The notes under the pieces are model-generated. The model saw nothing but the letters and a program-made list of their open reading frames with translations, was not told where the DNA came from and did no database searches. A program made the translations under genes and the position numbers. Of a stretch of 64,000 nt of DNA, positions 36,619 to 45,413 are shown in pieces (position 1 is the stretch's first letter; each line of letters opens with the position of its first letter). The DNA lies in the NCBI GenBank assembly GCA_026390165.1, contig JAPLGM010000017.1, positions 1 through 64,000 on the forward strand. Direction: 5' to 3'. Origin of the DNA: Campylobacterales bacterium (lineage in GTDB: Bacteria; Campylobacterota; Campylobacteria; Campylobacterales; Sulfurimonadaceae).

Positions 36619-37314
36619 TCAGCGGATATTTTCGATCCGCTGATTGACCACATCCCAATTAATATTTTTGAAAAATGTTTCGATATACCCTTTTGCGTTG
36701 GCTCCGAAATCCATCTGATAGGAGTGTTCATACATATCAAGAGCAAGAATGATCTCTGAATCCCAAAGCCCATGCAAATGATCCCAAGACCAAACATTTT
36801 CAAGTCGATCTAATCGTTTGTTGTACACAAGGATAACCCATCCTGATCCACCGCTGAGAGAGAGTGCCATTTTTTTAAATTCATTCTCCCAAATACCCAT
36901 ACTCCCAAACGATGACTCTAACATCGCTAGTGTTTTGTCATTCGTTTTTCCTGAAGAGCCTAAACCGTCAAAATAATACTCATGTAAAATCATAGAATTA
37001 AGGGCGACCATCTCTTCCCGCTTGAGTGAACCAAACTCAAATGGATTGGAATCCGCATTCAATAGTGAAATTTTTTCTTCGATCAGTTTAGCCCGTTTTA
37101 CTGCTCCGCCGTAATTGTTTTGATGGTGTGATAGAATCATTTTTTCAGACAAGCCATCAAGTTTTTGCGGGGCAAAGGGGAGAGGTTTTGAAATCAATGC
37201 TTCTACGTGAACTGTCCGTCCACGTGTCGTGGGTGCTTTTTCATTTGTATTAGCTGCATATAACGAACCAGCAAGCGTCAAGGCACTTGTGGCTAAAAAA
37301 TCTCGTCTTTTCAT
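36619..37314 (-). CDS. Tat-exported Fe/Mn superoxide dismutase
   Basis: 231 residues from ATG at 37314 (AAAGGAATAGTGAG upstream); the 108-residue extension in the ORF track has no support. KRRDFLATSALTLAGSLYAA is a twin-arginine signal, so the folded enzyme is exported. The four metal ligands are present: His in ILSHHQNNYGG, His in MILHEYYFDGL, Asp and His in LDMYEHSYQMDF. It converts superoxide to hydrogen peroxide and oxygen. Metal choice is not clear from the sequence. Extra-cytoplasmic placement points to defence against external superoxide. Confidence 0.88.
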   Translation of the reverse strand: MKRRDFLATSALTLAGSLYAANTNEKAPTTRGRTVHVEALISKPLPFAPQKLDGLSEKMILSHHQNNYGGAVKRAKLIEEKISLLNADSNPFEFGSLKREEMVALNSMILHEYYFDGLGSSGKTNDKTLAMLESSFGSMGIWENEFKKMALSLSGGSGWVILVYNKRLDRLENVWSWDHLHGLWDSEIILALDMYEHSYQMDFGANAKGYIETFFKNINWDVVNQRIENIR

Positions 37315-37541
37315 CTCACTATTCCTTTTAATTGTATTTAATGTTGCATAGTTATAGCTAAAAAAAATAGTATAAAAATTAAATCTGCTTTTGATTTCGC
37401 GACACTTTCTGAAATTTAATTTTTTACAGGCTTGTATATGGAACATAATCATCATAACAATTACTCTATCAGCGGCAAAAAGCTCCTCTTTAGTGTGTTG
37501 CGGTGCGAGGGAGATCATTGAAAGAAGTAGTAAAAGTTGGG

Positions 37542-37547
37542 TATAAT
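37542..37547 (+). promoter_or_regulatory. -10 box before the decayed MNT gene
   Basis: TTGGGTATAATTTACAC holds TATAAT 35 bases before the old ATG at 37582. The 37315-37541 stretch between the SOD start and this box is AT-rich and holds no gene that I can support. Confidence 0.4.
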
Positions 37548-37581
37548 TTACACTAAAGCAGATGAGCATAAAGTAATAGCG

Positions 37582-37775
37582 ATGACAAAAATAAATATTT
37601 TTAATACGCTTAAAAAACTCAAGCCACAATATCAACAAGACGGTATTATCCTCCTTGGACTGTTTGGTAGTTAAGCGACGATGTTACTGGCTCTGAAAAA
37701 GACTTTATAATTACAGCTATAGCTGAAGATTATTATGAGAGCAGAAAATTTAAAAATATAGTATTAGTTAGTTAA
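37582..37775 (+). pseudogene. Decayed MNT-type nucleotidyltransferase (MntA-like)
   Basis: ATG at 37582 opens MTKINIFNTLKKLKPQYQQ, then GIILLGLFGS, the start of the GSx10DxD motif, directly followed by TAA. About 5 bases on, in another frame, the text resumes as DDVTGSEKDFIITAIAEDYYES, matching the DATxxSDxD half of the motif. A frameshift, a stop and probably a small deletion therefore break the gene. It precedes an intact gene of the same type, so it is an older or duplicate copy. Confidence 0.7.
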
Positions 37776-37861
37776 AAAAACGGTAGAAAAATGAATAAAT
37801 GATTCTCTCGTCCTTAGCATTCTTATGGGCTTAAAAGCGAGAAAACTAAAAAAGGAACCGC

Positions 37862-38164
37862 ATGAAACGAGAAGCAGTATTAAACTATCTTCGCTCTAAA
37901 AAAGAGGAATTCCATACCCGTTACGGTATCACGACGCTGGGGATTTATGGCAGTGTTGCACGGGATGAAGCGACAGATAAAAGTGATGTGGATATTTTCT
38001 ACGAGAGAGACAGCGGTATAGAACTTGAAAGCGGATTGGAGTTTATGCAGATTCCTGATGTGATAGCGCAAAACTTACATGTCCCAAAAGTTGACTTTGT
38101 GAGTCTCAAATATATGAATCCGATCATCAAATATTACGCTCAAAAGGATTTCATTTATGTATGA
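37862..38164 (+). CDS. mntA: MNT-domain nucleotidyltransferase antitoxin
   Basis: 100 residues. GIYGSVARDEATDKSDVDIF is the GSx10DxD active site, with all residues kept. In known MntA/HepT pairs this protein attaches AMP units to a tyrosine of the HEPN toxin and so blocks it. AAAGGAACCGC precedes ATG. It overlaps the HepT gene by 8 bases. The partner role is from family knowledge. Confidence 0.88.
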   Translation: MKREAVLNYLRSKKEEFHTRYGITTLGIYGSVARDEATDKSDVDIFYERDSGIELESGLEFMQIPDVIAQNLHVPKVDFVSLKYMNPIIKYYAQKDFIYV

Positions 38165-38579
38165 CGAAAAAAATTTAATTTATATCATGACCATGCTAGA
38201 ATGTACCGAAAAGGTGTGGATATACTCTGGTAAATACAAAACTCCCGATGATTTTATTTGGGCAGATGAGCAACAACCGCTTAACGGTGTGATAAGTTTA
38301 TTTATCGCCATTGGTGAAGAGTCAAAAAAAATTGATCAAAATCTTAAAAAAAATATTTCAACTCAAATGGATTGGGTCAGTGTTGCTGGTATTCGAGATA
38401 AAATTTCTCATGATTATCGTGGAACGGATGGAGATGTTTTATGGAGTGTGATTCATAAAGATTTGGTACGACTCAAAAATTCTTTGGTTGAAATGGTGGA
38501 TTTGATAAATCCATCCAAAGAGATATTAAATAGCTTTTTAGAGAGTCCTTATTATCGACATTTGGGGTATTTACGATGA
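38157..38579 (+). CDS. hepT: HEPN-domain RNase toxin, HepT-like (DUF86)
   Basis: 140 residues, all helical. The HEPN RNase motif Rx4HxY is RDKISHDY, in SVAGIRDKISHDYRGTDGD, including the tyrosine that MntA modifies. Family members cut RNA, in some cases tRNA. Its stop overlaps the queC ATG (ATGA), so toxin, antitoxin and queC are one transcript. Confidence 0.87.
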   Translation: MYDEKNLIYIMTMLECTEKVWIYSGKYKTPDDFIWADEQQPLNGVISLFIAIGEESKKIDQNLKKNISTQMDWVSVAGIRDKISHDYRGTDGDVLWSVIHKDLVRLKNSLVEMVDLINPSKEILNSFLESPYYRHLGYLR

Positions 38580-39238
38580 AAAAAGCACTCTGTATCATGA
38601 GCGGTGGGATGGACTCTACGCTTGTGGCGTATATCATGAAATCACGCGGGTATGAGATTATTGCGTTGCACTTTAATTACGGGCAGAGAACTGTTGTCAA
38701 AGAGTTGGAATCGTTTCGGGGTATTTGTACCGATTTGGGGGTCAATGAAAAATATGAGATTGATCTCGATTTTTTTAAAACCATCGGCGCTTCAGCATTG
38801 ACCGATCATACGATAGAGGTTCCTACAGGGGGGATTGAAGAGGGGGTTCCGATCACTTACGTCCCTTTTCGTAATGGTATCTTTCTCTCTATTGCCACGG
38901 CTATTGCGGAGAAAGAGGGGTGTGACGTGATTGCGATTGGTGTCGTGGAGGAGGACAGCAGCGGTTATCCTGATTGCCGTGATACCTTTATCCAATCATT
39001 CCAAAACAGTGCCAATTTAGGGACGAAAGAGACGACCCATATCACGATTGAAATGCCGTTAGTTCATCTGAAAAAATCGCAAATCGTCCAAGAGTCGTTA
39101 CGGCTTGGTGCGCCGCTTCATCTGACATGGAGTTGTTATCAAAGTGATGAACAATCATGCGGTGTTTGTGATAGCTGTCGTCTGCGTCTACGTGGATTTG
39201 AATATGCGGGAGTAAATGATCCTATTGAATATGTTTAG
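38576..39238 (+). CDS. queC: 7-cyano-7-deazaguanine synthase
   Basis: 220 residues. Makes preQ0 from carboxydeazaguanine, ATP and ammonia for queuosine in tRNA. The ATP loop is IMSGGMDSTLVAYI; the zinc cysteines are in TWSCYQSDEQSCGVCDSCRLR (four), at the C terminus. VPFRNGIFLSIATAIAEKEG is a family signature. It is translationally coupled to the HepT gene before it and overlaps the ygjP-like gene after it. Confidence 0.95.
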   Translation: MKKALCIMSGGMDSTLVAYIMKSRGYEIIALHFNYGQRTVVKELESFRGICTDLGVNEKYEIDLDFFKTIGASALTDHTIEVPTGGIEEGVPITYVPFRNGIFLSIATAIAEKEGCDVIAIGVVEEDSSGYPDCRDTFIQSFQNSANLGTKETTHITIEMPLVHLKKSQIVQESLRLGAPLHLTWSCYQSDEQSCGVCDSCRLRLRGFEYAGVNDPIEYV

Positions 39239-39869
39239 TTCGAGCACCTCTCCCCTTACGATTCATCATCGCCCTCGTAACCGCAACACCTATATTGCTA
39301 TCACCCAAGAGGGGGAGGTGTGTGTACGGACACCGCTAAAAGATGAAAAACGAATTCGTAGTATCCTAAGAGAGAAAGAGGGTTGGATTAATGCCAAACT
39401 CCTCACGATACGATCACGTCCATCGCAAGCACACACCTTGGGAGAGAATATCCGATTTCGGGGAGAAGTAATGGCTTTGGAACATTTTGAGCGTCTGCAC
39501 CAAAAAGTTACAAAAGAGACGAATCCTCTTCATATCGAAAAACAGTATCATCAATTTTACAAAAATGAGGCGATTTTAACTCTTCCGTCACGGATAGATC
39601 ATTATGCGCAAAAAATGAACCTGAAACCGAAGGAGATACGGTATAAAAGGATGAAGCGACGCTGGGGAAGTTGTAGCAGTGCAGGGGTTGTGACATTCAA
39701 TACCCTTATGCTGCAACTCTCCTACGAGCATATTGACTATATTATCGTCCACGAGCTGGCGCACTTAAAGCAGATGAATCACTCTCACGAATTTCATGCG
39801 TTGGTGAGAACAATTTTAGCGGATGAGAAGCGATTGCGGTGTGAATTAAAAGCGATACGGATAAGTTAG
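39216..39869 (+). CDS. ygjP: YgjP-like zinc metallopeptidase (DUF45)
   Basis: 217 residues. Zinc site HELAHLKQMNHSHEF (HExxH, then distal His) near residues 179-193, with YKRMKRRWGSCSSAGVVTFNTLML before it, the YgjP/DUF45 signature. N-terminal beta domain TIHHRPRNRNTYIAITQEGEV. Intracellular, function not settled. The ATG at 39216 is 23 bases inside queC, with CGGGAG just upstream; 39231 is another possible start. Confidence 0.85.
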   Translation: MILLNMFSSSTSPLTIHHRPRNRNTYIAITQEGEVCVRTPLKDEKRIRSILREKEGWINAKLLTIRSRPSQAHTLGENIRFRGEVMALEHFERLHQKVTKETNPLHIEKQYHQFYKNEAILTLPSRIDHYAQKMNLKPKEIRYKRMKRRWGSCSSAGVVTFNTLMLQLSYEHIDYIIVHELAHLKQMNHSHEFHALVRTILADEKRLRCELKAIRIS

Positions 39870-39877
39870 GATACTAT

Positions 39878-39883
39878 TACAAT
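39878..39883 (+). promoter_or_regulatory. -10 box for the DJ-1 gene
   Basis: ACTATTACAATAGAG holds TACAAT 22 bases before ATG; the preceding gene ends only 36 bases upstream. Confidence 0.35.
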
Positions 39884-39904
39884 AGAGAATAAAAAGGAGT
39901 TAGT

Positions 39905-40471
39905 ATGCCAAAAGTATTAGTCCCTGTTGCAACAGGATTTGAAGAGATTGAAGCGGTGTGTATTATTGATGTGCTACGTCGTGGGGGAATTGAGGTTATT
40001 GTGGGGGCATTGGATGAGAGCCTTCTTGTCAAGGGTGCTCACGGTATTACGGTGCAATGTGATCGCTCTATAGAGGGGATCAGTGCCGATGATCTCGATA
40101 TGATCGTCCTCCCTGGTGGTGGTGCTGGTACGAAAGCATTGGTTCACGATAGTGGCGTTCAGTCGTTACTCAAAGCAATGGATGCAAAAGGTAAAAATAT
40201 CGGTGCAATCTGTGCTGCTCCTTTGGCTCTTTATGCGGCGGGTGTTCTCAAAGAGGGGTATACGTGCTATCCAAGTGTGGAAGAAGAGATTGATGTTCCG
40301 GGATACAGAGGCGATGAAAGCGCTGTCGTTCAAAGCGGTAATATTATGACCTCTCGCGGTCCTGCAACGGCAATTTGTTTTGGGCTTGCTATCGTTAAAA
40401 AACTCGTTGGCATGGAAGCGTATACAAGAGTTCGTGGCGGTTTATTGGCAGAGTATTGTGAAAAACAGTAG
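39905..40471 (+). CDS. DJ-1/PfpI family protein (YajL/ThiJ type)
   Basis: 188 residues. The nucleophile elbow is NIGAICAAPLALYAAG with the conserved cysteine; the partner glutamate lies in GFEEIEAVCIIDVLRRGG, and LPGGGAGTKALV forms the oxyanion side. Bacterial YajL-type proteins take part in oxidative stress and glyoxal protection; the exact reaction is debated. AAAAGGAGTTAGT precedes ATG. Confidence 0.9.
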   Translation: MPKVLVPVATGFEEIEAVCIIDVLRRGGIEVIVGALDESLLVKGAHGITVQCDRSIEGISADDLDMIVLPGGGAGTKALVHDSGVQSLLKAMDAKGKNIGAICAAPLALYAAGVLKEGYTCYPSVEEEIDVPGYRGDESAVVQSGNIMTSRGPATAICFGLAIVKKLVGMEAYTRVRGGLLAEYCEKQ

Positions 40472-40493
40472 TTCCTTAAGCAATCTTCATGAT

Positions 40494-41747
40494 ATGACTA
40501 ATAACGAAAAAGCATTACTCTATCATGAAAACCCTCGTCCCGGTAAAATCGGTACCCAAATCACAAAATCCTTTGTCTCACAAAGTGATCTTGCCCTCGC
40601 GTATACTCCGGGCGTCGCGGCTGTGTGTTTGGCAATAGAGAAAAATCCTGATGATGTCTATCGTTATACGGCGAAAGGGAATCTGGTAGGGGTTATCTCC
40701 AATGGAACAGCAGTTTTGGGACTGGGAAATATCGGCGCCCTTGCTTCCAAGCCTGTTATGGAAGGGAAAGCGGTATTATTTAAAAAATTCAGCGACTTGG
40801 ATGCGTATGACATCGAAGTGGATGAGACGGATATTGACCGCTTTTGCGATGCCGTGGCGGCTATTTCTCCGACGTTTGGAGGGATTAATCTCGAAGACAT
40901 CAAAGCTCCTGAGTGTTTTGAGATTGAGCGGCGTCTTGTTGAACGTTTGAATATTCCCGTCATGCACGACGATCAGCACGGCACGGCAGTGATATCCCTT
41001 GCCGCGGTGATGAATGGAGCTATTGTTACTCATAGGGTGTTGGAAGATTTGAAAATTGTTATCGTGGGGGCAGGTTCAGCGGCGATAAGTTGTGCGCGGT
41101 TGTACCGTTGTATGGGGGTCAAGAATATTTTTATAACCGATTCCAAAGGGGTGATTCATGCAGGACGTGAGGATCTCAACGATTACAAGCGCGAATTTCT
41201 AGCCCCTAAGGGGATGAGCTTTGATGATGTGTTTAGAGATGCGGATGTTGCGGTAGGACTCTCTAAACCGGGAAGTTTTGGGGTGGAGGATATAGCAAAA
41301 ATGGCACCCAACCCTATCATTTTAACGTTAGCCAATCCTACCCCTGAACTTTTCCCCGAAGAGACGAGGGCAGCGCGTCCCGATGCCATCATCGCCACAG
41401 GTCGCAGTGATTTCCCCAATCAAGTCAATAATGTTCTCGGATTCCCTTTCATCTTTCGGGGAGCTATGGATGTACGGGCTAAAATGATCAATATGGAAAT
41501 GAAAGTCGCCGCTTCTAAAGCGTTAGCCCAACTTGCACGTGCTCCCGTCCCTGAGTATCTTAATGAACTGTATGGGACGACTCTCGTTTTTGGAAAAGAG
41601 TACATTATCCCAAAGCCTTTTGATAAACGTCTTATTGTTGAAGTCTCTGCGGCTGTGGCGGAGGCGGCAGTCAAAAGCGGGGTGGCACAGGTAGAAGCGT
41701 TTGATTTAGAAGGGTATAAACGTGAACTGGCTCATAGATTGAACTAA
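40494..41747 (+). CDS. maeB: NAD(P)-dependent malic enzyme
   Basis: 417 residues; oxidative decarboxylation of malate to pyruvate. [18 protein letters not shown] has the catalytic tyrosine, [24 protein letters not shown] the metal-binding aspartates, [17 protein letters not shown] the nucleotide loop, and [15 protein letters not shown] the later signature. The phosphotransacetylase domain of long MaeB is absent. ATG at 40494 lacks a clear ribosome site; GTG at 40458, in frame, is an alternative inside the DJ-1 gene. Confidence 0.92.
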   Translation: MTNNEKALLYHENPRPGKIGTQITKSFVSQSDLALAYTPGVAAVCLAIEKNPDDVYRYTAKGNLVGVISNGTAVLGLGNIGALASKPVMEGKAVLFKKFSDLDAYDIEVDETDIDRFCDAVAAISPTFGGINLEDIKAPECFEIERRLVERLNIPVMHDDQHGTAVISLAAVMNGAIVTHRVLEDLKIVIVGAGSAAISCARLYRCMGVKNIFITDSKGVIHAGREDLNDYKREFLAPKGMSFDDVFRDADVAVGLSKPGSFGVEDIAKMAPNPIILTLANPTPELFPEETRAARPDAIIATGRSDFPNQVNNVLGFPFIFRGAMDVRAKMINMEMKVAASKALAQLARAPVPEYLNELYGTTLVFGKEYIIPKPFDKRLIVEVSAAVAEAAVKSGVAQVEAFDLEGYKRELAHRLN

Positions 41748-41754
41748 AACTCGC

Positions 41755-41760
41755 TATAAT
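41755..41760 (+). promoter_or_regulatory. -10 box for the DEAD-box helicase gene
   Basis: CTCGCTATAATGCGG holds a perfect TATAAT, giving a transcript leader of about 90 bases. Confidence 0.5.
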
Positions 41761-41772
41761 GCGGTTATTAAA

Positions 41773-41797
41773 ACGGAGAAATCCGTGAGCCGCTCAC
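41773..41797 (+). promoter_or_regulatory. Two mutually exclusive hairpins in the helicase leader
   Basis: ACGGA-GAAA-TCCGT (41773-41786) and GTGAG-CCG-CTCAC (41785-41797) share bases 41785-41786, so only one can be complete at a time. They lie at the start of the leader of an RNA helicase gene. A regulatory role is inference. Confidence 0.35.
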
Positions 41798-41856
41798 TAT
41801 TCGCACCTCTTTTCTCGCAAATTTTGTCTGCTTTAACACCCAAAGGAACTTACTAA

Positions 41857-43188
41857 ATGTTATTTACTGATTTAAAACTCTCCGAACCGCTTTTAAAAGC
41901 CGTTGCTGATGAGGGATATACAACTCCAACCCCAGTCCAAGCGCAAGCCATCCCCTTTATCTTAGAAGGGCGTGATATGCTCGCCGGTGCTCAAACGGGT
42001 ACGGGTAAAACGGCTGGATTTACGTTGCCGATGTTGGAAATTCTTTCTCGCAAAGTACACAACCCAAAAGCACCTCGCCATGTGCGTGTTCTTATCCTCA
42101 CGCCGACACGGGAACTTGCCGCTCAAGTAGGGGAGAGTGTTAAAACCTACGGAAAATACCTCAAGTTTAAAAGTGCCATTATTTTCGGTGGGGTTGGACT
42201 TCAGCCTCAGGTTGCCGCATTGCGTCAAGGGGTTGATATTGTTATCGCTACTCCGGGACGATTGCTCGACCATTTATCTCAAGGGACGATTGATTTACGT
42301 AATGTTGAGATGTTGATTCTCGATGAAGCGGATCGTATGTTGGATATGGGGTTTATCAAAGATATTCGTCGTGTTATCTCGGTGTTGCCTCAAAAACGTC
42401 AAAATCTCCTCTTTTCAGCAACCTATTCGGATGAGATCAAAACATTGTGTGAGTCAATCTTACGCAATCCTGCCATCGTTGAAGTGGCGCGTCGCAATAC
42501 GTCCAGTGAACTCGTTACCCAACGGGTTATTCTCGTAGACTGTGCGCGTAAAAGTGCTCTCTTTGGTCATTTGGTTAAAGAAAACAAATGGGAGCAAGTA
42601 TTGGTCTTTACCCGTACCAAGCACCAAGCCAATAAACTTTCCGATTATCTTCAAAAAATCGGCGTAACGTCGGCAGCGATTCACGGGAATAAAAGCCAAG
42701 CGGCACGTACGAAAGCGTTGGCTGATTTTAAAGCAGGGGTTGTTAAAATCCTTGTGGCAACCGACATTGCGGCGCGTGGTTTGGACATTGATCAGCTTCC
42801 TCATGTGGTCAATCTCGAACTTCCGAACATCGCGGAGGATTACGTTCACCGTATTGGTCGAACTGGACGTGCGGGTAACGAGGGGGAAGCAATTTCTCTC
42901 GTGTGTGTCGATGAGTATGATTACTTGAAGGGGATTGAGCGTTTGATCAATCGTAAACTCGATCGTGATATTATCGAAGGATATGAGCCTGACCCTTCGA
43001 TTATGGCAATGCCTATCGTCCAAGGTCGTGGCGGCGGAGGCGGTCGTGGAAACAGTGGCGGCGGACACTCTCCAAGCGGTAAACCCCAAGGGCAAAAACG
43101 TGATAGTTCTAGCCGTCGCGATTCCAATCGTAGTGAAGGTCGTAGCAATACACAACGACGTGAAGATAGCAGAGGGCGTGGTAGATAA
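41857..43188 (+). CDS. rhlE: DEAD-box RNA helicase, RhlE type
   Basis: 443 residues. Q motif [31 protein letters not shown], Walker [12 protein letters not shown], Walker B DEAD in [16 protein letters not shown] in [11 protein letters not shown], and [10 protein letters not shown] in motif VI. The C-terminal 75 residues are low-complexity G/S/R-rich ([13 protein letters not shown]), an RNA-binding tail. It unwinds RNA in ribosome assembly or decay. The 108-base leader is larger than for most genes here. Confidence 0.95.
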   Translation: MLFTDLKLSEPLLKAVADEGYTTPTPVQAQAIPFILEGRDMLAGAQTGTGKTAGFTLPMLEILSRKVHNPKAPRHVRVLILTPTRELAAQVGESVKTYGKYLKFKSAIIFGGVGLQPQVAALRQGVDIVIATPGRLLDHLSQGTIDLRNVEMLILDEADRMLDMGFIKDIRRVISVLPQKRQNLLFSATYSDEIKTLCESILRNPAIVEVARRNTSSELVTQRVILVDCARKSALFGHLVKENKWEQVLVFTRTKHQANKLSDYLQKIGVTSAAIHGNKSQAARTKALADFKAGVVKILVATDIAARGLDIDQLPHVVNLELPNIAEDYVHRIGRTGRAGNEGEAISLVCVDEYDYLKGIERLINRKLDRDIIEGYEPDPSIMAMPIVQGRGGGGGRGNSGGGHSPSGKPQGQKRDSSSRRDSNRSEGRSNTQRREDSRGRGR

Positions 43189-43194
43189 TGAAAT

Positions 43195-43255
43195 GCTTTA
43201 GTGCCATAGCGGCAAGCGTAGTAAAGCGGGACGTGTTCCGTTTTACGTTCTAAAG
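43195..43255. repeat. Interspersed intergenic repeat, copy B
   Basis: GCTTTAGTGCCATAGCGGCAAGCGTAG (43195-43221) matches copy A at 14455-14481 in 23 of 27 bases, and the region after it (AAAGCGGGACGTGTTCCGTTTTACG) keeps the inverted-repeat design with changed bases. It lies between rhlE and the DUF188 gene. Confidence 0.5.
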
Positions 43256-43262
43256 TAGACTT

Positions 43263-43709
43263 ATGAAAATTCTCATCGATGCCGATGCGTTTCCCAATGC
43301 ACTCAAAGAGGTACTGCTTCGCGCAGTACACAAACGTCAAATCCCAACCCTCTTTATCGCCAATAAAAATATTTCTATTCCCAAGGTTCACTATATCTCT
43401 ATGGAAGTAGTTGCGCAAGGTCCGGATGAAGCCGATCACCGTATTGCCCAATTATGTGAATCTACAGATTTGGTTATCACCGCAGATATTCCCCTTGCAG
43501 ATCGCATTGTAACGATTGGGGCGATTGCCCTTGACCCTCGTGGGACGATTTACGATGAAAATAATATCAAACATCTTCTCGCCATGCGTAATCTTATGGA
43601 AGATCTCCGTAATGCGGGGGAGATTACGGGAGGTCCTGGTGCGATTACCCCTAAAACGGTAAGAGAGTTCGCGGATGGGTTGAATCGATTGTTGTCAAAA
43701 CTGATGTAA
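43263..43709 (+). CDS. YaiI/YqxD family protein (DUF188)
   Basis: 148 residues. ILIDADAFPNALKEVLLRAVHKR at the start, GPDEADHRIAQLCESTDLVITADIPLADR in the middle and NLMEDLRNAGEITGGPGAITPKTVREFADGLNRLL at the end match the DUF188 family, a PIN-like fold with conserved acidic residues that could bind a metal. A nuclease role has been suggested from the fold only. No strong ribosome site is visible before ATG. Confidence 0.88.
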   Translation: MKILIDADAFPNALKEVLLRAVHKRQIPTLFIANKNISIPKVHYISMEVVAQGPDEADHRIAQLCESTDLVITADIPLADRIVTIGAIALDPRGTIYDENNIKHLLAMRNLMEDLRNAGEITGGPGAITPKTVREFADGLNRLLSKLM

Positions 43710-43718
43710 GGGATCACT

Positions 43719-45413
43719 ATGAAGCACCGATGGGATTCTTTGCCAATCGTTATGAAGCTTTTTCTCGCCCTCTTTGTAGGGATTGCAGTGGTTATTATTC
43801 TTTTACTCTCCTATGTATGGGGGTATGAATCAAATATGATGCTCAAGAAGGAGCAAGATCTTCTTCATGCGCACTCTATTAGTGTGGCAAATGATCTTAA
43901 CGGACATCTGAGTGCATTAAATAAGGAACTTCTCTTCTTGTCACGATTGGAAGTGATGAATGATATGGTGACAGGGGATATGGATCGGCGTATCACGACC
44001 ATACTGGAACAAAAATCGGATGATTTAGGGGAATCGATTACCTTATTGACCCTTTCCCCTGATGGTTCTATCCTTGCTTCCTCCAATTTGACTCAAATAA
44101 ACACCCGCTTTAGTGAAATAAACTCCCTTGAAAAAGTAATTGACAAGGGGAAATCTTCTCTTTTTAGTAGTGAGAAACTCTATTTCTTTGCCCCCATCTA
44201 TGGAACTTTTTATACCCAAGAGGTTTTAGGGTATTTGGTCATGTCGTATCCTCTGAAGAATTTTAGTCACCATTTAAAAAGTGATCAAAACTTACACCGA
44301 TGGTTGAGTCCACCTGCATCACTCTCAGACGTGTATAAAATTTCTCTCCCCACTTTTGAACCCGATGCGTATCTCTCAAACACTATTCTCCTTGATAGAA
44401 TTTTAAAGGGGTGGACGCTCCATTATGCGATGCCAAAAAAGGATGCCCTTGCCCTCTTGTACCATTTTCAAACCCTCTTTTTGAGTGTGTTTGGTATTGG
44501 GTTGACGGTCATTGCTTTTTTGGTTTGGAGTATTCTCCTTCAGATCGTTAAACCCCTGCGTTCTCTCTCTGATACCGCTAAAAAAATTGCAGTGACGGGG
44601 GACTATACACAGAGGGTTGTGGAAACGGGAAATGATGAAGTGGGAATGATGGCAAAGACGTTTAATGCACTAATGAGTACCACGCGTCTTAGTATAGAGC
44701 GAATTGAACTTTTAGGAAAAACACAGGCTTCCTTACAGGCCAAATCCTCGTTTTTATCGGCAATGTCCCATGAACTTCGGACACCGCTTGGCTCAATTCT
44801 TAGTTTAACCCAGTATCTGATGACACAGCCACAAACGCCAGATCCGATGGTTGAAACACTCGGTAAAATTGAAAACTCAGCTCACCATTTGTTAGGGGTT
44901 ATCAATAATGTACTGGATTTAGCCAAAGCGGAATCGGGAAAAATAAAACCCCATATTGCAGTGTGCGATCCTATCGCTATTGTTGAAAATGCACTCGATT
45001 TAGTTTCCCCGTTGGCAGAAGATAAAGGGTTGCAGATCACGAGAAGGTTTGAACCTAGTGATGAAGTATTGATGAGCGATGCTCGCCTTTTGGGGCAAGT
45101 GGTGATTAATCTCCTCTCCAACGCGATCAAATATACAGATCATGGCTTTATTAATGTTGCCCTTCACTCGGAGGAGGGAGCTTTTATTTTAGCAATAAAA
45201 GATAGCGGTTGTGGCATTGAAAAGGGGGCCCTGGAACATTTATTTGATGAATTTTATCAAGTGCGCTCCAAAAATGAGAGCGGATTGGAGGGGAGCGGTT
45301 TAGGGTTGGCGATCAGTCAACGTATCGCTGTATTGCTTCTTGGTGATTTGAGTATTACCAGTGACGGAGAGGGGCAGGGGACGAATGCAACGTTTCGCTT
45401 TAGAACGTTTTAG
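43719..45413 (+). CDS. Membrane sensor histidine kinase
   Basis: 564 residues. Membrane helix at about 13-32 (LFLALFVGIAVVIILLLSYV), periplasmic sensor to about 245, second helix 248-272, HAMP (VKPLRSLSDTAKKIAVTGDYTQRV), dimerisation helix with SFLSAMSHELRTPLGSIL, and ATPase with NLLSNAIKY, DSGCGI and GSGLGLAISQRIA. Its convergent neighbour is an OmpR-type regulator (14-base overlap), probably its partner. The signal is unknown; the adjacent multiheme cytochrome is a possible target. Confidence 0.93.
   Translation: MKHRWDSLPIVMKLFLALFVGIAVVIILLLSYVWGYESNMMLKKEQDLLHAHSISVANDLNGHLSALNKELLFLSRLEVMNDMVTGDMDRRITTILEQKSDDLGESITLLTLSPDGSILASSNLTQINTRFSEINSLEKVIDKGKSSLFSSEKLYFFAPIYGTFYTQEVLGYLVMSYPLKNFSHHLKSDQNLHRWLSPPASLSDVYKISLPTFEPDAYLSNTILLDRILKGWTLHYAMPKKDALALLYHFQTLFLSVFGIGLTVIAFLVWSILLQIVKPLRSLSDTAKKIAVTGDYTQRVVETGNDEVGMMAKTFNALMSTTRLSIERIELLGKTQASLQAKSSFLSAMSHELRTPLGSILSLTQYLMTQPQTPDPMVETLGKIENSAHHLLGVINNVLDLAKAESGKIKPHIAVCDPIAIVENALDLVSPLAEDKGLQITRRFEPSDEVLMSDARLLGQVVINLLSNAIKYTDHGFINVALHSEEGAFILAIKDSGCGIEKGALEHLFDEFYQVRSKNESGLEGSGLGLAISQRIAVLLLGDLSITSDGEGQGTNATFRFRTF

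Noticed and set aside
36620-36645. AGCGGAT...ATCCGCT hairpin as terminator
   Set aside because: It lies mainly inside the last SOD codons; it could still act after the stop, but codon use explains it.
37315-37638. N-terminal extension of the SOD ORF
   Set aside because: The Tat signal with a good ribosome site starts at 37314; the 108 extra residues are AT-rich filler.
40380-40493. Extension of malic enzyme into the DJ-1 gene
   Set aside because: Out-of-frame reading of the DJ-1 coding sequence; the conserved enzyme start lies at about 40494.
42460-43155. 231-codon minus-strand ORF
   Set aside because: Antisense to rhlE; its Thr/Ala runs mirror the Gly/Arg-rich tail codons. No ribosome site.
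42921-43451. 176-codon minus-strand ORF across the rhlE end and DUF188 start
   Set aside because: Pro/Arg run mirrors the helicase tail; it crosses two genes on the other strand.
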